Assembly (NCBI GenBank): GCA_015680685.1
Contig: MNCI01025574.1
Coordinates: forward strand, 1 to 64,000
Origin: Gnetum montanum
Taxonomy: Eukaryota; Streptophyta; Gnetopsida; Gnetales; Gnetaceae
Length of the DNA stretch: 64,000 bases
Reading direction: 5' to 3'
Shown here: positions 49,490 through 62,560 of the stretch, in pieces
How positions within the stretch are numbered: position 1 is the stretch's first letter
Layout: each line of letters starts with the position of its first letter
The notes under the pieces: model-generated
Told to the model about the DNA's origin: nothing
The model's input: only the letters and a program-made list of their open reading frames with translations
Database searches by the model: none
Program-made: the position numbers and the translations under genes

Positions 49490-50990
49490 TCTATCTATTT
49501 GAGTAGCCAAATCTTAACCTTTACTTTATTTAATTAATTTCCTATCACACAAACAAAAATCAAAGCGAATAACCAAAATTAATTGTATGGAATCCTATTC
49601 AAGTGGAATTGTACCTAAACATATTCCATAAATGAAAATATGATCAAGATTGATTCATATTCATATTTTTATATATGTTAGACATAGTTGCATAACATCA
49701 ATTATCGTATGCCTCACTCTGGACTAAATCATACATGATAAGGCTACTACTAATCCAAGTGAGAGGATAATGACCTATGATCAACACTTGACGATCTAGA
49801 TACCACACTAGTTTTATCCATAAAATTCAACTAAATTACACATCAACACTTATGATTCATGTGATTAGGCATAGGGAAAACTCACTACTCATCATTAGCA
49901 TTGTTATTAGAAAATGATGCTAGTAATCTAGATTAGTTATATTATAAATAATCACTATAAAATCATTAAGGATTTATCTTTTCAAATATAAAATAGATTA
50001 ATATAACTATAGATGAAGAAGGAGAGCTATGTAAAATGAAGAGCATAGATGAATATAACTAGGACACAACTCTTCATATGAAGGAGGTCCATATTTAGGA
50101 TTAGGAAGAAGAGGTTGCTCTTAATGAGATGATTTCACAAAAAACCTTCACAATACAAAAGTCTATCACTGATATTAAAGCAAATATTAGATAATATGGG
50201 GAAGTTGATATATGCAAAAGTTACACCTAAATTGAAAATCATAGAGAAGAAGGTAAAGAAGGTAGGATTAAGTGATCAAGATAAGAAGAGAAAAAAGAAC
50301 AAGAAAATAGACAAGGATACTTACCAACAAAAATGGAAAGAAGCTATAATATAAGAGGTTGTAGACTTAGATTTAGGGGAGAAGGATGAATGTGACATGT
50401 ATTAATATGAACATCCAAAGGACCATTGCCCAATTATGTTACATCTATGAGATTCTAGGGCTTTTTCTTTGAATTTCAAGTGTGCAAAAAGAAAATTCTT
50501 AGGATATTGTCTTATTCAAAAAGAAATTATAGACATTCCTATAATTTATAGTACTATCTAAGAAATTATAATCAACATCAAGACTATTATCAATAATAAT
50601 GGTAGAAATCAGAGTCTTGGAGGATGTCAACACTAAACTAGAAATATCCCTATCACCAGCTAGATCCTTATAGATATTATGTTTAACAACCTATTCCTCT
50701 AAATGATTCTATTTCCCATTCATCAACATACTACTAATATCCTCTTGAATATCATCAAACCACAACATCTCCTATGAAATCACCATCCTATATCTTTCAT
50801 CATCTATCATACCCTTAATACTCTTATACTCCATTTCAACATATGCCACCATCAATAATGTAGGAAGATTTGGTATCATAACCTCAATAGAAGAATGCAA
50901 CTTGTGCTATGAACATACATAAGGAAAATAGTGCCAGTAGCCCTAAGCATAAGCCTTAAGGAAGATTTTCACTATATTTTGAATGTCTCA
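49490..50990 (+). mobile_element. Truncated third member of the TGATGA family (element B): partial LTR, primer site, gag
   Basis: 49490-49894 matches the 3' half of element A's LTR with internal deletions and ends CTCACTACTCATCA. The primer site follows at 49895-49913. Internal sequence from 50030 matches element A gag from about 39300: shared blocks include the GATGATTTCACAA region, the cysteine motif (CDMY, a stop, YEHPKDHC at 50391-50429), and the Tyr/Pro tail to about 50940. The gag core itself is deleted. No 3' LTR is present. Confidence 0.75.
49895..49913 (+). other. Primer-binding site remnant, tRNA-Asp type (element B)
   Basis: TTAGCATTGTTATTAGAAA follows the LTR end. Nine of 19 positions match the tRNA-Asp complement, and all ten differences are C-to-T or G-to-A. 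Confidence 0.6.
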
Positions 50991-51979
50991 TTATTTTTGA
51001 ATTTTTTGAAATTATTAAAGCTTGATTAATAAGTAATAACCTTTGCAAATATTATAACATATGGTCTAATTACTAATTGTTTAAATTGATAATCATAAAT
51101 TTCTACCATTCCATGATATTGATTCATATTAAAAAGTAAGCCATATCATGTCAACTCTAAGTGAGTACTCATATATTCTAAAGTACATATTAGTAGGAAC
51201 TTCAATATAGTTGAGCCGATCCTTTAAAATAATATTAATTTCAATTAAAAATAAGGAAAGTACAAGGAGATTATATTGTATATGTATATCATTCTTAGAA
51301 ACATGAGTATGAATGTTATTTTTAATTTCATATTATTCAATTCTAGTCATATCTTATGCATTAGCATTTGCATTATACTACAACATGTCTTTGATTGCCA
51401 ATTTTGCATTCTTATTTAGTTTTACCTTTCTTTTATCTTTTTTATTTTTCTTATCCATGTATAAACCACTAAAATAGATTATAATATTCTAACATCAATA
51501 TCCTTTGGATTATATATCCATTTAAAATCCATCCATTTATCCTTTACTCTTAATTTTGGTATGAACTAGTCCACTATTATGTCTTTTATAATGTTATTCA
51601 TTGATTAAATATTTATTGATATGTCCATTCATATATGTCCTTTTCATTTCCATTTCTCAACCTAACCAAAAGCATCATTCCATTTTTGATATAAAAAAAT
51701 GGATTGAATGACCTCTTTGGTTTCTTATTTCTTAACCTGACATATGTAGCTTCCTCTTTCTTCCCTTAAGTTCCTTGAATGTCTAATCCTTGACCTATAA
51801 TATCTTACTAAATAGTTCTTGGTCAAAACTGCTCTGTAATAATATCCCTACATAATACCATGTTCTAAAAATCATCTAAATTTTCTAGAACATTTTTCTA
51901 GAAATTTATTTTTTTGATTCACTCTTGCTTATCATATTCTTAAAGACCTTCCATCACCTCATCCCACACCTTAATGTGG
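50991..51979. other. Unassigned AT-rich sequence
   Basis: No feature recognised. Confidence 0.35.
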
Positions 51980-52660
51980 AATCTAATGCAATTTGTAATC
52001 ATTGCTATGTACTTTTTCTAATCAAATGTAGTGTCTAGGAACTTTGGTTTACCTACAATATGACATGGATATCTATTAATATTTTCCTATACATTGAATG
52101 GTTTAGACCATTTCTTCCTTGATATTTCTTTTCCATATTATCACAGGAATTTCCGTCTCTAGGTATAATATGATATAATGAATATGTTAGGTTTCATAAA
52201 GATTCTTCACTTGGCTTAATGTGTATCCTTCAAGAAATCCTTTAAAGTTATACACCATACCAATGTAATATGATGTGTAGTTGCTTCCATTATCTTTATG
52301 TATAAGATGACACATATCCATAAGCTATGATAAAGAAACTATATGCTTTTTTCTCATATCCATTGAAATTTTTCCAAAACTTCCATCAATATCCTCATGT
52401 GTATGCTCTACTAAAAGAAAAATTAACTCTATAACCTTGAAAATTCTTCTAGTTGTAAGCAATAATAAATGAAGGAAAAAATATTTATTCTTGTTATCTT
52501 CCACATTGTTATTCATTTTTAGAAAATGTATAGTAGGTAATGACTTAAAATTATAGCCTAGATTGATTTTATTTGAATAATATAAAGTATTCTATTCTCC
52601 ATGTACAAATATTGAATGGCTAACCAATGCTTCTATAAGTAAGAATATTCTAGAATTGTA
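51980..52660 (-). pseudogene. Decayed protein with LxxDNxxxxNKN...VGHTHEDID-type domain (probable transposase-like)
   Basis: The minus strand reads LPTIHFLKMNNNVEDNKNKY, then TRRIFKVIELIFLLVEHTHE and DIDGSFGKIS, then degenerates. This matches a family of uncharacterised eukaryotic proteins with LPxxLFLQxDNCxxENKNKY...FLxVGHTHEDID (recalled as DUF7869), often multicopy and probably transposon-encoded. Here the Asp of D-N is Asn and Gly of GHTHED is Glu; the HTHEDID core is intact. The open piece is 52325-52516; homology extends beyond it through stops. No function is established for the family. Confidence 0.6.
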
Positions 52661-55204
52661 CTATTTCTTCATCATATCAACATACATCTTAATAGGATCC
52701 TTCCTCAAATCCCTCAATCATTTTGACAAAGATGTTATGGTAAATTATAAACCCATCTTTGTATCAAATTGACTAAAATGATTGAAACCTCCATATCCCC
52801 ATCCTTTTACTAGAATTTCCATAAGTGATATTTGAAAGTGTTCCTTCTTAAAGACACAAGATTAATAGCTTTGGCAATGAATTTTTTGACTTATCCATTC
52901 TATCATGAATTATTATTAAGTAATTATCAGGTTTCCTTATTGCTAGATCCTAGTGAATGTAGTATGTGTTCCTGCACATAGTTACATAAAGGAAGCTTTG
53001 CATTATATTTAAAATATTTTCATTTCAATCACTAGAAATATAGCAAGAAAAAATTATATTAAATTCATTATAAACATAACCTTACTACATTATTATAAAA
53101 TATTACTATACTAAATTCTTATCCTTGGAATTTTTTATTATGATGTATAACTATATTTATCTTTATATACCAAATAGGTTTACAAAATCACTTGCAAACT
53201 ATATAATCCTTTATTACATTTTAATAAACTTGAACCCTAGCCTTATATATGATCAATTATGATTTTATTGAATTGAGTATTCTAATGAACACTTTCGTCA
53301 TGAAACTTATCCATTGAAATATTAAAATAAATCGGTAACCATAACATTATTAAATAAATCCACAAGGTAGTTAGGCCATGTAAGAGGATACTTTAACAAT
53401 AGTGTAGAGTAAGGATGAGGAGGATAGATAATCATATTATCAAGCTTGTATTAGGTAGAAGAGAAGACACAAGATAAATTGGTAGTATAGTCAATGACCA
53501 ATTAAGTTTCCTCACCCATGAAGCAATTAGGCAACATGGAAGTGGGTACTTTTGTAGTCACAAAAATCAAGGATAAGAGACAACCATATTATTAAGCTTT
53601 CTTGCATTAGATAGAAGAGAAGATAGAAGGTATAATGATAGTCTAGTCTGTAAAACATTATTTTTCTGAGACAACAATTCAAAACCCCAAAGATTAATCC
53701 ATTCAACACATAAGCTCTAGATCAATATCATATGTAAAGGGAAGGTTATTTTAATCATTTTTTCATATTGTAATTTTTTAAAGAAACTCCATTGAATAGA
53801 ACATTTATTACTCTTGTGAATAAGAGAGTAGATGATGGAACAATAGAAACAAGAAATAGTTAGTTATTCAAGGCTAGTGGAGGCACATACACAAATTATT
53901 ATTTACATAGATTTTAGGACACAATTATAAACACATGGACAAGATTATGATAACCAATTTGATCTAATGCCTATAGGTTCTTTTGAAATAATAAAATTAT
54001 TCACAGAACTTTTCTATCTAAGTATATAACTATATTCGGTATTACCAATATCCAATGGTAATAAGTAGATCATAAAAGAAGTTAATAATGTGATCATTTA
54101 AAATAAAATTCAGAAATAATATATTATATATCTTAAATAAAAAAAATATTGAATAATATTTACAAGTTACTCATTCAAACTTTAATAGCTACTTAATGCT
54201 AAATTCATTTTTAATTGGAATTACAATAGATGCCAATAATTTCCTAGGTAGGTAATCATCTCTATCATGATTCAGATCATATTGGATGGCTTGAATAAAG
54301 TTTTCTTTGTCCTCATCAATAATTTTATTGCATGTGTTATGAATGATCACAACATCCTTTCATCTATATTGATTACCATATGTCTCAAGAAAATGTTGGA
54401 AAGGATTTTGAAAAATTGAAAGTAGAGTCTCATTGTGATAAAGCTTTTAGCATTATGTATGATAGCAAATAAATTTAGGTTTGGTATCAAAATTCTTGAT
54501 GAGGTAATTTGTTATTCATTCTACATTTTCTAACTATTCTGAAGGCTAGAATGTACATTCAATTCCTTCTTTCTTCAATTAGGTGAGAAACTCATGCACA
54601 CTAGGTCAACTATAGTAATACTTTCTTCCAAGCATAAATTCATATCTTCTTTTGTAGTTACTTAGTTCATTTACATTTGAAAAATGTATATCCTTCAAAA
54701 GTACCCCTTTTAGATCTATTATAAATATTTTTCTTCTTTCTATTTTAAATTTATATCTGCAAGTATTCACAATACGTGCATTAGGTAATTGTACATTTAT
54801 TTCAATTTAGAAAACATTATAACTAATTTTTGAATTTAAAGATATTGATAATGCATATCAAAAAGTATAATAATTATCATAATAGGATGAAAACTATTTA
54901 GTATTACAAAACATTAATATGATTTTGAATAAGAAACATTCATATTAAAACATTTGTTAAATAAGAGATAAGAAAACATAACATAATACACTTATTTAAC
55001 ATTAGGAAACTCTATTGCATGATAGTCTAACACATTTAATATATTTCATAGGATTCTCCTTATGTACAGTAGTACATATGATGTCTTAGATGATATCTTT
55101 CTATGACATAGAATGCATATTATATAAAGTAAGATATAAATACCACAATGATATCTATTTTTCTATGGTGGAATATTTCTTTGAAATAACTATCTCCATA
55201 GTTC
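52661..55204. other. Unassigned AT-rich sequence, possibly interior of the same relic
   Basis: Lies between two minus-strand relics. A 60-codon frame at 53527-53709 is unrecognised. Confidence 0.3.
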
Positions 55205-55460
55205 TCAATTTAATTGGTCCTCTTTATGCTGAATATTATGCTCCATGTCAAGGAACTTGTATATAATATCAATTTTCTCATTGCATTCATAATCACCATT
55301 TAAATAATCCATGATTGACATTGAACTTGCAATGATATCAACAATAATAACAACCCAATGAAACAAATTCCTTCCAACCCTGATGTTCACTAGGAAAAAT
55401 ATTTTTTGGTAGCTATTAAATGTAATTCCTTCTTTTTTATTAAACTTAAAATACAATGTT
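55205..55460 (-). pseudogene. Second Ulp1-like cysteine protease remnant
   Basis: The frame reads YQKIFFLVNIRVGRNLFHWV, VIIVDIIASSMSIMDYLNGD, then an acidic helix-like region. It fits the Ulp1 core: I-x-x-P-x-N..HW.L.V.D...x-D-S-L, with His in HW and Asp (D-Y-L for D-S-L) present and the Pro replaced by Val. The Cys part is not seen. It lies upstream on the same strand as the HTHEDID remnant, about 2.6 kb away. Confidence 0.5.
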
Positions 55461-56988
55461 TCAATTTTATCTTCCCATCTTCTAACTTATATATTCTACT
55501 TAATTTTGATACTACTGATGGATCAAAAAAATAAATATGTTGATTGAAATTTTGGAATTGATTTCATCTTTTCAAAATAGTATTTGAATATTTTGTTTTC
55601 TATCTTCTATTTTTGGCTTAAACTTTTTAAATCATTTCCTATAATTGCATTGCCATCCACTACAACCAAAACCTTATTATAGTATTTTGGTAAGAATACT
55701 ACATTATATATTTCAACATCATTTTCACTTTGAAGTATTTCTTTTAATGTATCTCCTTGATAGGAATTAAAGCACACATGTTAGAGTTATTGGAAATTTT
55801 CTAATATGACATATAGTAATAAATTAAATAATATAGTATTAATTTTTTTAGAAATACATAATAAAATTTGATAATTTTATTACTTATTTAATTTGAAATA
55901 ATAAGATGTAATGAAATCCAAAATTATACTTTGTTTGTAGAACATTTGACAAAACTCTGACTTTCATCAATATGAACATACATAGAATTATATATACAAT
56001 TGAGTATATCATTTAATATAAAATTACTAGATATTAAATTCAATACATAATTTTATGCGAAGTATTTATCTTTGGTTTCTTTGATTTTTATTGCACTAAT
56101 GTTTTTTTGTCTTTGAAGACTCCCGTATTCCTCTTTGAAACATATAGAATTAAATCTATTTAAAAATTAATTTAATAATATCAATAGAATTCAATTCAAC
56201 ATACTTCATGATACAAGCCTTACACTTGCTTACAAAACCTTTACTTGCTATGTCTCATTCAATGATTTCTAAAGAAGTTTCTTAATCGAAATATATATAT
56301 CAAAGAATTAGCATAGTACATCAATCATAAAAGTCCCTTTGATATTCATAATTTTAATAGACATAAAAACATACCAATTCTCATCTATTTTAGTTGCTTC
56401 ATCATCATCAGAATCATCATGTGTCTCCTTCTCATGTTCTTTTTTCTTTCATATTCTGAAATTTTGGTAATAACGATAAATAATATCACAAGTTATATCT
56501 TATTCAAAACAATGTAGTAATGTTGTATTATAACATTAATTTGTTTAAAAAATTTCTTCTTCTTCTAGATTATCCTACTCATCAAAGAAGTAACCTTCCT
56601 ACATATGATCAATTTTTTTTTATTATTGATGATATTAGTATAATACTTTAAGAAATATTATTTATACAATTTAACATAATATACCTTGTCATTGGACTGA
56701 TCTTTCAGAAGAATTATAATGTCCTTATACACATATTTCACTTTGAAAATGCTTTGATATCACTTCTATGCATTTTTAATATCAAAAGGCTTCTCATCAG
56801 TTGCAACTAGTAGCTTTTCTGTTGAAGGCCATAGGAAGCATCATACATCATCATCATGTACTAATATGATACTAATGTCTTTGTATTCACTTAATGCTCT
56901 TAGGATAATAGACTAACAATACAATGTAAGAAATAGCCTTCATATCTTCCTCATCCTTCATCAATATAGAACTAATAAGTTTTTTTTT

Positions 56989-58720
56989 TCAAACCTCTAC
57001 TAATTTACATGATATGTAATCAACATCTTTTGGGACAACAACATCTAGAAGTATATATTTAATGGATTTTCTATACACTCTATTCTTTTCAATGATATCG
57101 TAGTCACCTTCTAAAAATTCATCCAGGAGATCAACTTCTTCTACCATTGTAAAGAAATAGTAAATCAAGATATACATTGCTTTCCTTTTGTAGTGGTAAC
57201 TTCATATTATTGTATTTCTCCTCTAGAGTGACCATTCTATTAATTATTGATCTACGAAGCTCATCCTTCCTTTTAATATGTTTAAAACACATCTCCTCAT
57301 AGAGCATCATGTAAACATAATTTTCAACCTCATGCAATCGAAGGCCCTATAGTGGGTTAAAAAGATTTGCACTCAAATTATTTAGGTTATTTTCCTTAAA
57401 TTTTTCATTCGATAAAATCATAGGACAACATTTACATCATGAATATCTCATTCAACTTCTTGAATAGTACATCATCTATATGAAGAAATACTTTTCTATA
57501 AAGCCTTAAATGTTGAAACACTACAAGATATGAAACTAGTAATATGTAATGATATAATTTTAATATCAAACATACCATTAAATTAAAACAAGTTAATTAA
57601 CTTACTTAAATATAAATTTAAGGCTATTCTAAATTGGAACTCTCTATTTCAAAATACCCCTAGTTGATAGTTTGTGAATGTTATTTTGTAATAGGTAGCT
57701 TATGGAATGCCATGCCATCTCTATATATGATGGATCATATTTTATTCCTTGCAGCTAATTATGAGAATAATAAATTTTTGTAATTACAGATACTAGGATC
57801 TCCACCTTCAGCATCTTGGCATGATGAACTCTATAAATATTTTTTACATCTTGCTTCACATAATTTTTCTCCAATAAAATTTTGGCTACTTAAATTGAGT
57901 GTTATCCATCAAGAATATAGAATTGGACATCATCAGCTTCGAGATTTGTATCATGTAAGGGAGTAAACAACTTACCATTGGAGACCTTATAGAACATTAG
58001 GATATAATCATGAACAATAGTAACAATATTCTTGGATATTGAAGAGATAAGTTCTTTAACATATTTCATATTCATCGCTCTAATTTTGTACTTGTGAGGT
58101 GCCTGAGTGCATTTTTTGATTTTAAGCTAGAAGGTAGTTGAGAAATTAGGATGGACATATGCCCTTTCAATTTTTGCAACCTTTATCTAATTGTTCACAA
58201 CTCTAACAAAATTATTACTTCTTTATTCAAATTTTTTTCTAATTTAAATGGAGTTATTGAGGGAAGTCCCTCTACAGACACTGTAAGATGCACTAAAAGA
58301 GATTTTAGTTGATGTCTTAGCAAAAACTTATTATATGAGTTGTATGGTTGATTCATATGATTCCTCATATAGAGAACTATATATGAAGTTTTCAAAGTCA
58401 TTCTCTATGGTAGGAATCTCTTTACAAATCCTACAACTTCACTTTCAGTTCAAATAGACTCCATATCATTTAATGGTGGTAGATGATCTAATCCTATCCA
58501 TGTCCAATGTACCATGAAGAAATATGCCATCATGAAGTATGGCCATGATAGAAGAAAGTAATTTCTCTAACTGAATATAAATCATGTTATTATCTTCTAC
58601 AAAGGATGCAACCATAATTTTCTCATGTTGAAAGGCCTTACTGTCCATTATATTTACAAAAACCTGAATATCCTCATGCCATTCCTTAGCCTTATAATTA
58701 ATCATATACCATGATTCCAT
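56989..58720 (-). pseudogene. Broken minus-strand frames of an unknown large protein
   Basis: Four open pieces lie in the same direction: 58720-58466 (WYMINYKAKEWHEDIQVFVN), 58401-58195, 57337-57131 (Lys/Glu-rich, LYEEMCFKHIKRKDELRRSI) and 57177-56989 (VEEVDLLDEFLEGDYDIIEK). Together they look like parts of one long charged protein that ended in the Ulp1-like domain at 55205. The pieces are in different frames and no family was recognised. Confidence 0.4.
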
Positions 58721-58859
58721 AAGATTCGTTTACATCTTGACATTCTAACCAATATTACCTATTTGATCCTACAATATAACAAAGTTAGGGACTATGATGC
58801 ACTACTCTTATCTACGTAATAGAATAAATAACTATTTTAAATCTAATGATCAAAGATGT

Positions 58860-61050
58860 TAATTTTGTCAATGTAATTCAACAAGCACGTGATTCCGCTT
58901 AGGAAATATGTAATCTCAAACTAAATCATGCATGGACATGCAACCCCAATGACTAAGCCATGATACCAAGTAGTAGTGATCTCTTGATATAATGAACAAA
59001 TCTAACAAGTTAAATCGATCTAGTTGATATACAATCTTAAATGAGAACATGCATAGTTGTGCATCCTCCATGATTTAAACTAGAAAGTAATCATAAAAGG
59101 ATTATACTAATACATGGTAGGGGTATGCATAAGTGCAACAACCATGATAGATTCATGATACTAATAAATAATGATTTTTCCTCCTAATGAACTAGGCATT
59201 ACCAAGATAATTGGTCTATAAGATATATATTCTAATAGTTATCTTGTCAAAAATGAGGCATGAAATATTTCTCCTCCCATAGGGAATGCATATGCACAAA
59301 TGTGAAACCTCCAAAAAGGAATCTACTGATAGTGAAATGATTATCCTATCATAGGACATGGAAATGAATGTACGTGGAACATCCAAAACAAATCTAGGAT
59401 AGATAGCAATCGAACCATGATATCTATCATGATCATGCATCCTCCATGAATTATCCATGACTAAGTTCTTTCATCATGTACGAAGAAAATCATGCAGAAC
59501 GTGCAACCTATATACCATATTCATGAGATATATCTTATTGAAAGAGATCATTCTTAGGCATCCTACATTGAACCAGTATTACTAACATGAAATATTTCTC
59601 CTATAATAGGGAACGAAAATGAATGGTAGCACAACACTCAAATAGAAACTAGGATACATAGAAACCTAACCATGAAACCCACTTGATATCTAACATGAAC
59701 ATGACATACACTTAATATTATTGACTAAGTTTGTTCATTGTGAAAAAATAGAATCATGCACGACATATACTAGAGCCATGACACTTAGACGAAATAGTTT
59801 TGGAGATACATCATATGGAATGATATTATTCATAGACATCATGTATTTAACTAGTATACCTTGAATGAAATGTTTCTTCTACCAAAGGAAATGAAAATTA
59901 ATAGAAGCTCAACGCTCATGATGGAACCATAATAAGTAGTAGGAATGGTCTCCCCTTTATCAACTCATACATAACACCTTGAATCATATCAAACAATAAC
60001 CCAGGATATCATCTATCAAATATCTAAGCTTGATTACATTAATCAATCATTGTATATCATCTATAATGATATGAAACAACTAGAATAGAACCATAATACC
60101 AACCATATATCTAACATGAACATGCAAGGTTGTGCATCCTATAGAAATTATTGATTACTAAGTTTTTTTATTATGCATCAAGGGCACTTTTGTGCAACCC
60201 TAGGAGTAAAACCTAGTTGCCTTAGTTCATTATGAACCCTAGAAATATCTCATGTACATTCATCCCATATGACAATACTAGGAAACCAAGGTGGATATCT
60301 AACATGAACATGCATAGTTGTGCATCCCTAAGAATTAGGGCTAGCTACATTTGTTCATCATGCTCCAAGGAAATCATGCACAGACATGCAACCCATATAC
60401 TAGAGCCATGAAACTTAGATGAAACATGCACATTTGTGCAACCCAAGGACTAAAACCTAGTTTCCTTTGTTCATCATGCATCCTATTAATATATCATTGA
60501 CATTCATCCCATATGAGAGAACTAGGAAATCAAGGTGGATATCTAATGTGAACATGCACAATCATGCATCCTCATGAATTATCGCTAGCTATGTTCATTC
60601 ATCATGCTTCAAGGAAATCATGCATGGATGTGCAACCCATACGCTAGAGCCATAAAACTTAGACAAAACATGCATATTCATGCAATCCAATGAGTAAAAC
60701 CTAGTTTTCTTCATTCATCATGAACCTTGTAAATATCTCATTAACATTCATCCCATATAAGAAATCCAAAAAATTAAGGTAGCTAGATATCTAACATGAG
60801 AAAACACAATCATGCATACCCATGAATTAGCCTTAACTACGTTCATTCATCATGCTCCAAGGAAATCATACACTGATGTGAAACCCATATATGATAGCCA
60901 TGAAACTTAGCTAGAATGTCTACTAGATCATTATGAGAGGAGAAACATCATGTATTTAAATATGTTACAAGGCACAAAATATTTCTTCTAAGAATAGAGA
61001 CATGCATGGTCATGTATCCTTCATGAATTAACCTAGATAATAACAAAATG
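58860..61050. repeat. Tandem array of diverged units (about 241 bp in the regular part)
   Basis: CATTCATCCCATATGA/AAG recurs near 60261, 60503 and 60744, and GATATCTAACATGAACATG near 60110, 60296, 60538 and 60787. Each unit holds CATGCACA..TGTGCAACC-like inverted motifs. Toward 58860 units are more degenerate, with spacing up to about 330 bp, marked by ATGAAATATTTCTCCT phrases near 59260, 59588 and 59873. No coding pattern. Confidence 0.75.
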
Positions 61051-61089
61051 TTTTAATTTGACATATGATACAACCCTTTTTGAATTAAT

Positions 61090-62560
61090 GGTTTGAGTTC
61101 CATCATTATGGGCTCGTCTACAAAGAAACCTTTATTGATTCACCTATCTATCATTTATATGAAATATTCTATTAAGCGTTAAGATATGAAAATAATTTTA
61201 ATGAATGATGTGATTATTGAAATAGTATAGCCTAAATACAAGATAAATATCTTCTTTAAATATGCTTCACAGCTATGCAACCTACCATTTAAGATACAAT
61301 ATAGGAGAAGACATAACTAATTGAAATTGTACAAGAGAGAAGAATACGAGTTTTCTCATTCATTATGGTGTATAGTAACCCAAATCAATGGGTTACAAGA
61401 CCATGCAATCTCTCCCATGTGTGCTCTCTTCATTTGACATGTGATAGTAGAGGATGCATTCCTATTTTAATGCATACAAAAGAGAATAGAACTATTTTTC
61501 TTGTTCATTATTTGTAATTAAAAGTCTGCGGGTTATGGGATGCATAAGTAAGAAACCTTAAATGATAGGCCTATATTCAATTCATATGACATATTCTATG
61601 ATGTATAGAAATATGATAATAGATTTTCTAGTTTATGTTGTATATATATCCCATTTCAATGGCTTGCATAGTCATGGAACCTTTCCCATGTGTGTTTTCT
61701 TCATCTAACATGTGATATCAAAGGATGTGTCCCTATTTTAATAGATACAAGAGAGAACGAAATCATTTTTCTCCTTCATTATTCATAATTGATAGTCTAT
61801 CAGTTATGGGATGCATGAGCAAGAAACCTTAAATGATAGGCCCATATTCAATTCATATGACATATTCTACAATGTATAGAAATATGAGAATAATTTTTTT
61901 GGTTTATGATGCATATATATTCCATTTCAATGGGTTTCATGACCATGAAACCTATTCTATGTGTGTTTTCTTCATTTGACATGTGATATCAAAGGATATT
62001 TTTCTATTTTAATGCATACAAAAGAAAATAGAATCATTTTTTTGATTCATTATTTGCTATTAAGAGTCCCTCGCTTATGGGATGCATGAGAAAGCAACCT
62101 TAAATGATACACCTATATTCAATTCATATGAAATATTCTACAATGTATAGACATAAAAGAATAATTTCATTGGCTTATGCTTTATATATATATATCCCAT
62201 TTCAATGGATTGCATGGTCATGCAACCTCTCCGATGTGTTTTCTTCATTTGACATGTGATATTGAAGGATAGATCCCTATTTTAAAGCATATAGAAGAGA
62301 ACTAAACCATTTTTCTTGTTCATTATTTGTAATTAAGAATCCCTAAGTTATGGGATGTACAAGAGAGAAACCTTAAATGATACACCTATATTCAATTCAT
62401 ATGACATATTCTTTGATGTAAAGTTGAGATAAAAGGTCAATAGCACATTTCAGTGGGTTGCATGGCTATGCAACCTCTCCCTTATGTGTTTCTCATCATG
62501 CATAATAAATACTTGAATTAGACTTATATTTGTAATTTATATGCCCTATTCTATGATGTA
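61090..62560. repeat. Tandem array, monomer about 272 bp, about 5 copies
   Basis: TTATGGGATGCATRAG recurs at 61532, 61804, 62075 and 62348 (spacing 272, 271, 273). Every unit also has AAACCTTAAATGATAGGCC, CATATGACATATTCT, and a near-palindrome around TTGCATGGTCATGCAA (perfect at 62210-62225). It abuts the 241-bp array and shares the CATGCAACC motif with it. Confidence 0.85.

Noticed and set aside
58860-62560. CRISPR array
   Set aside because: Units are 240-272 bp, diverged, without short identical repeats and unique spacers, in a plant genome.
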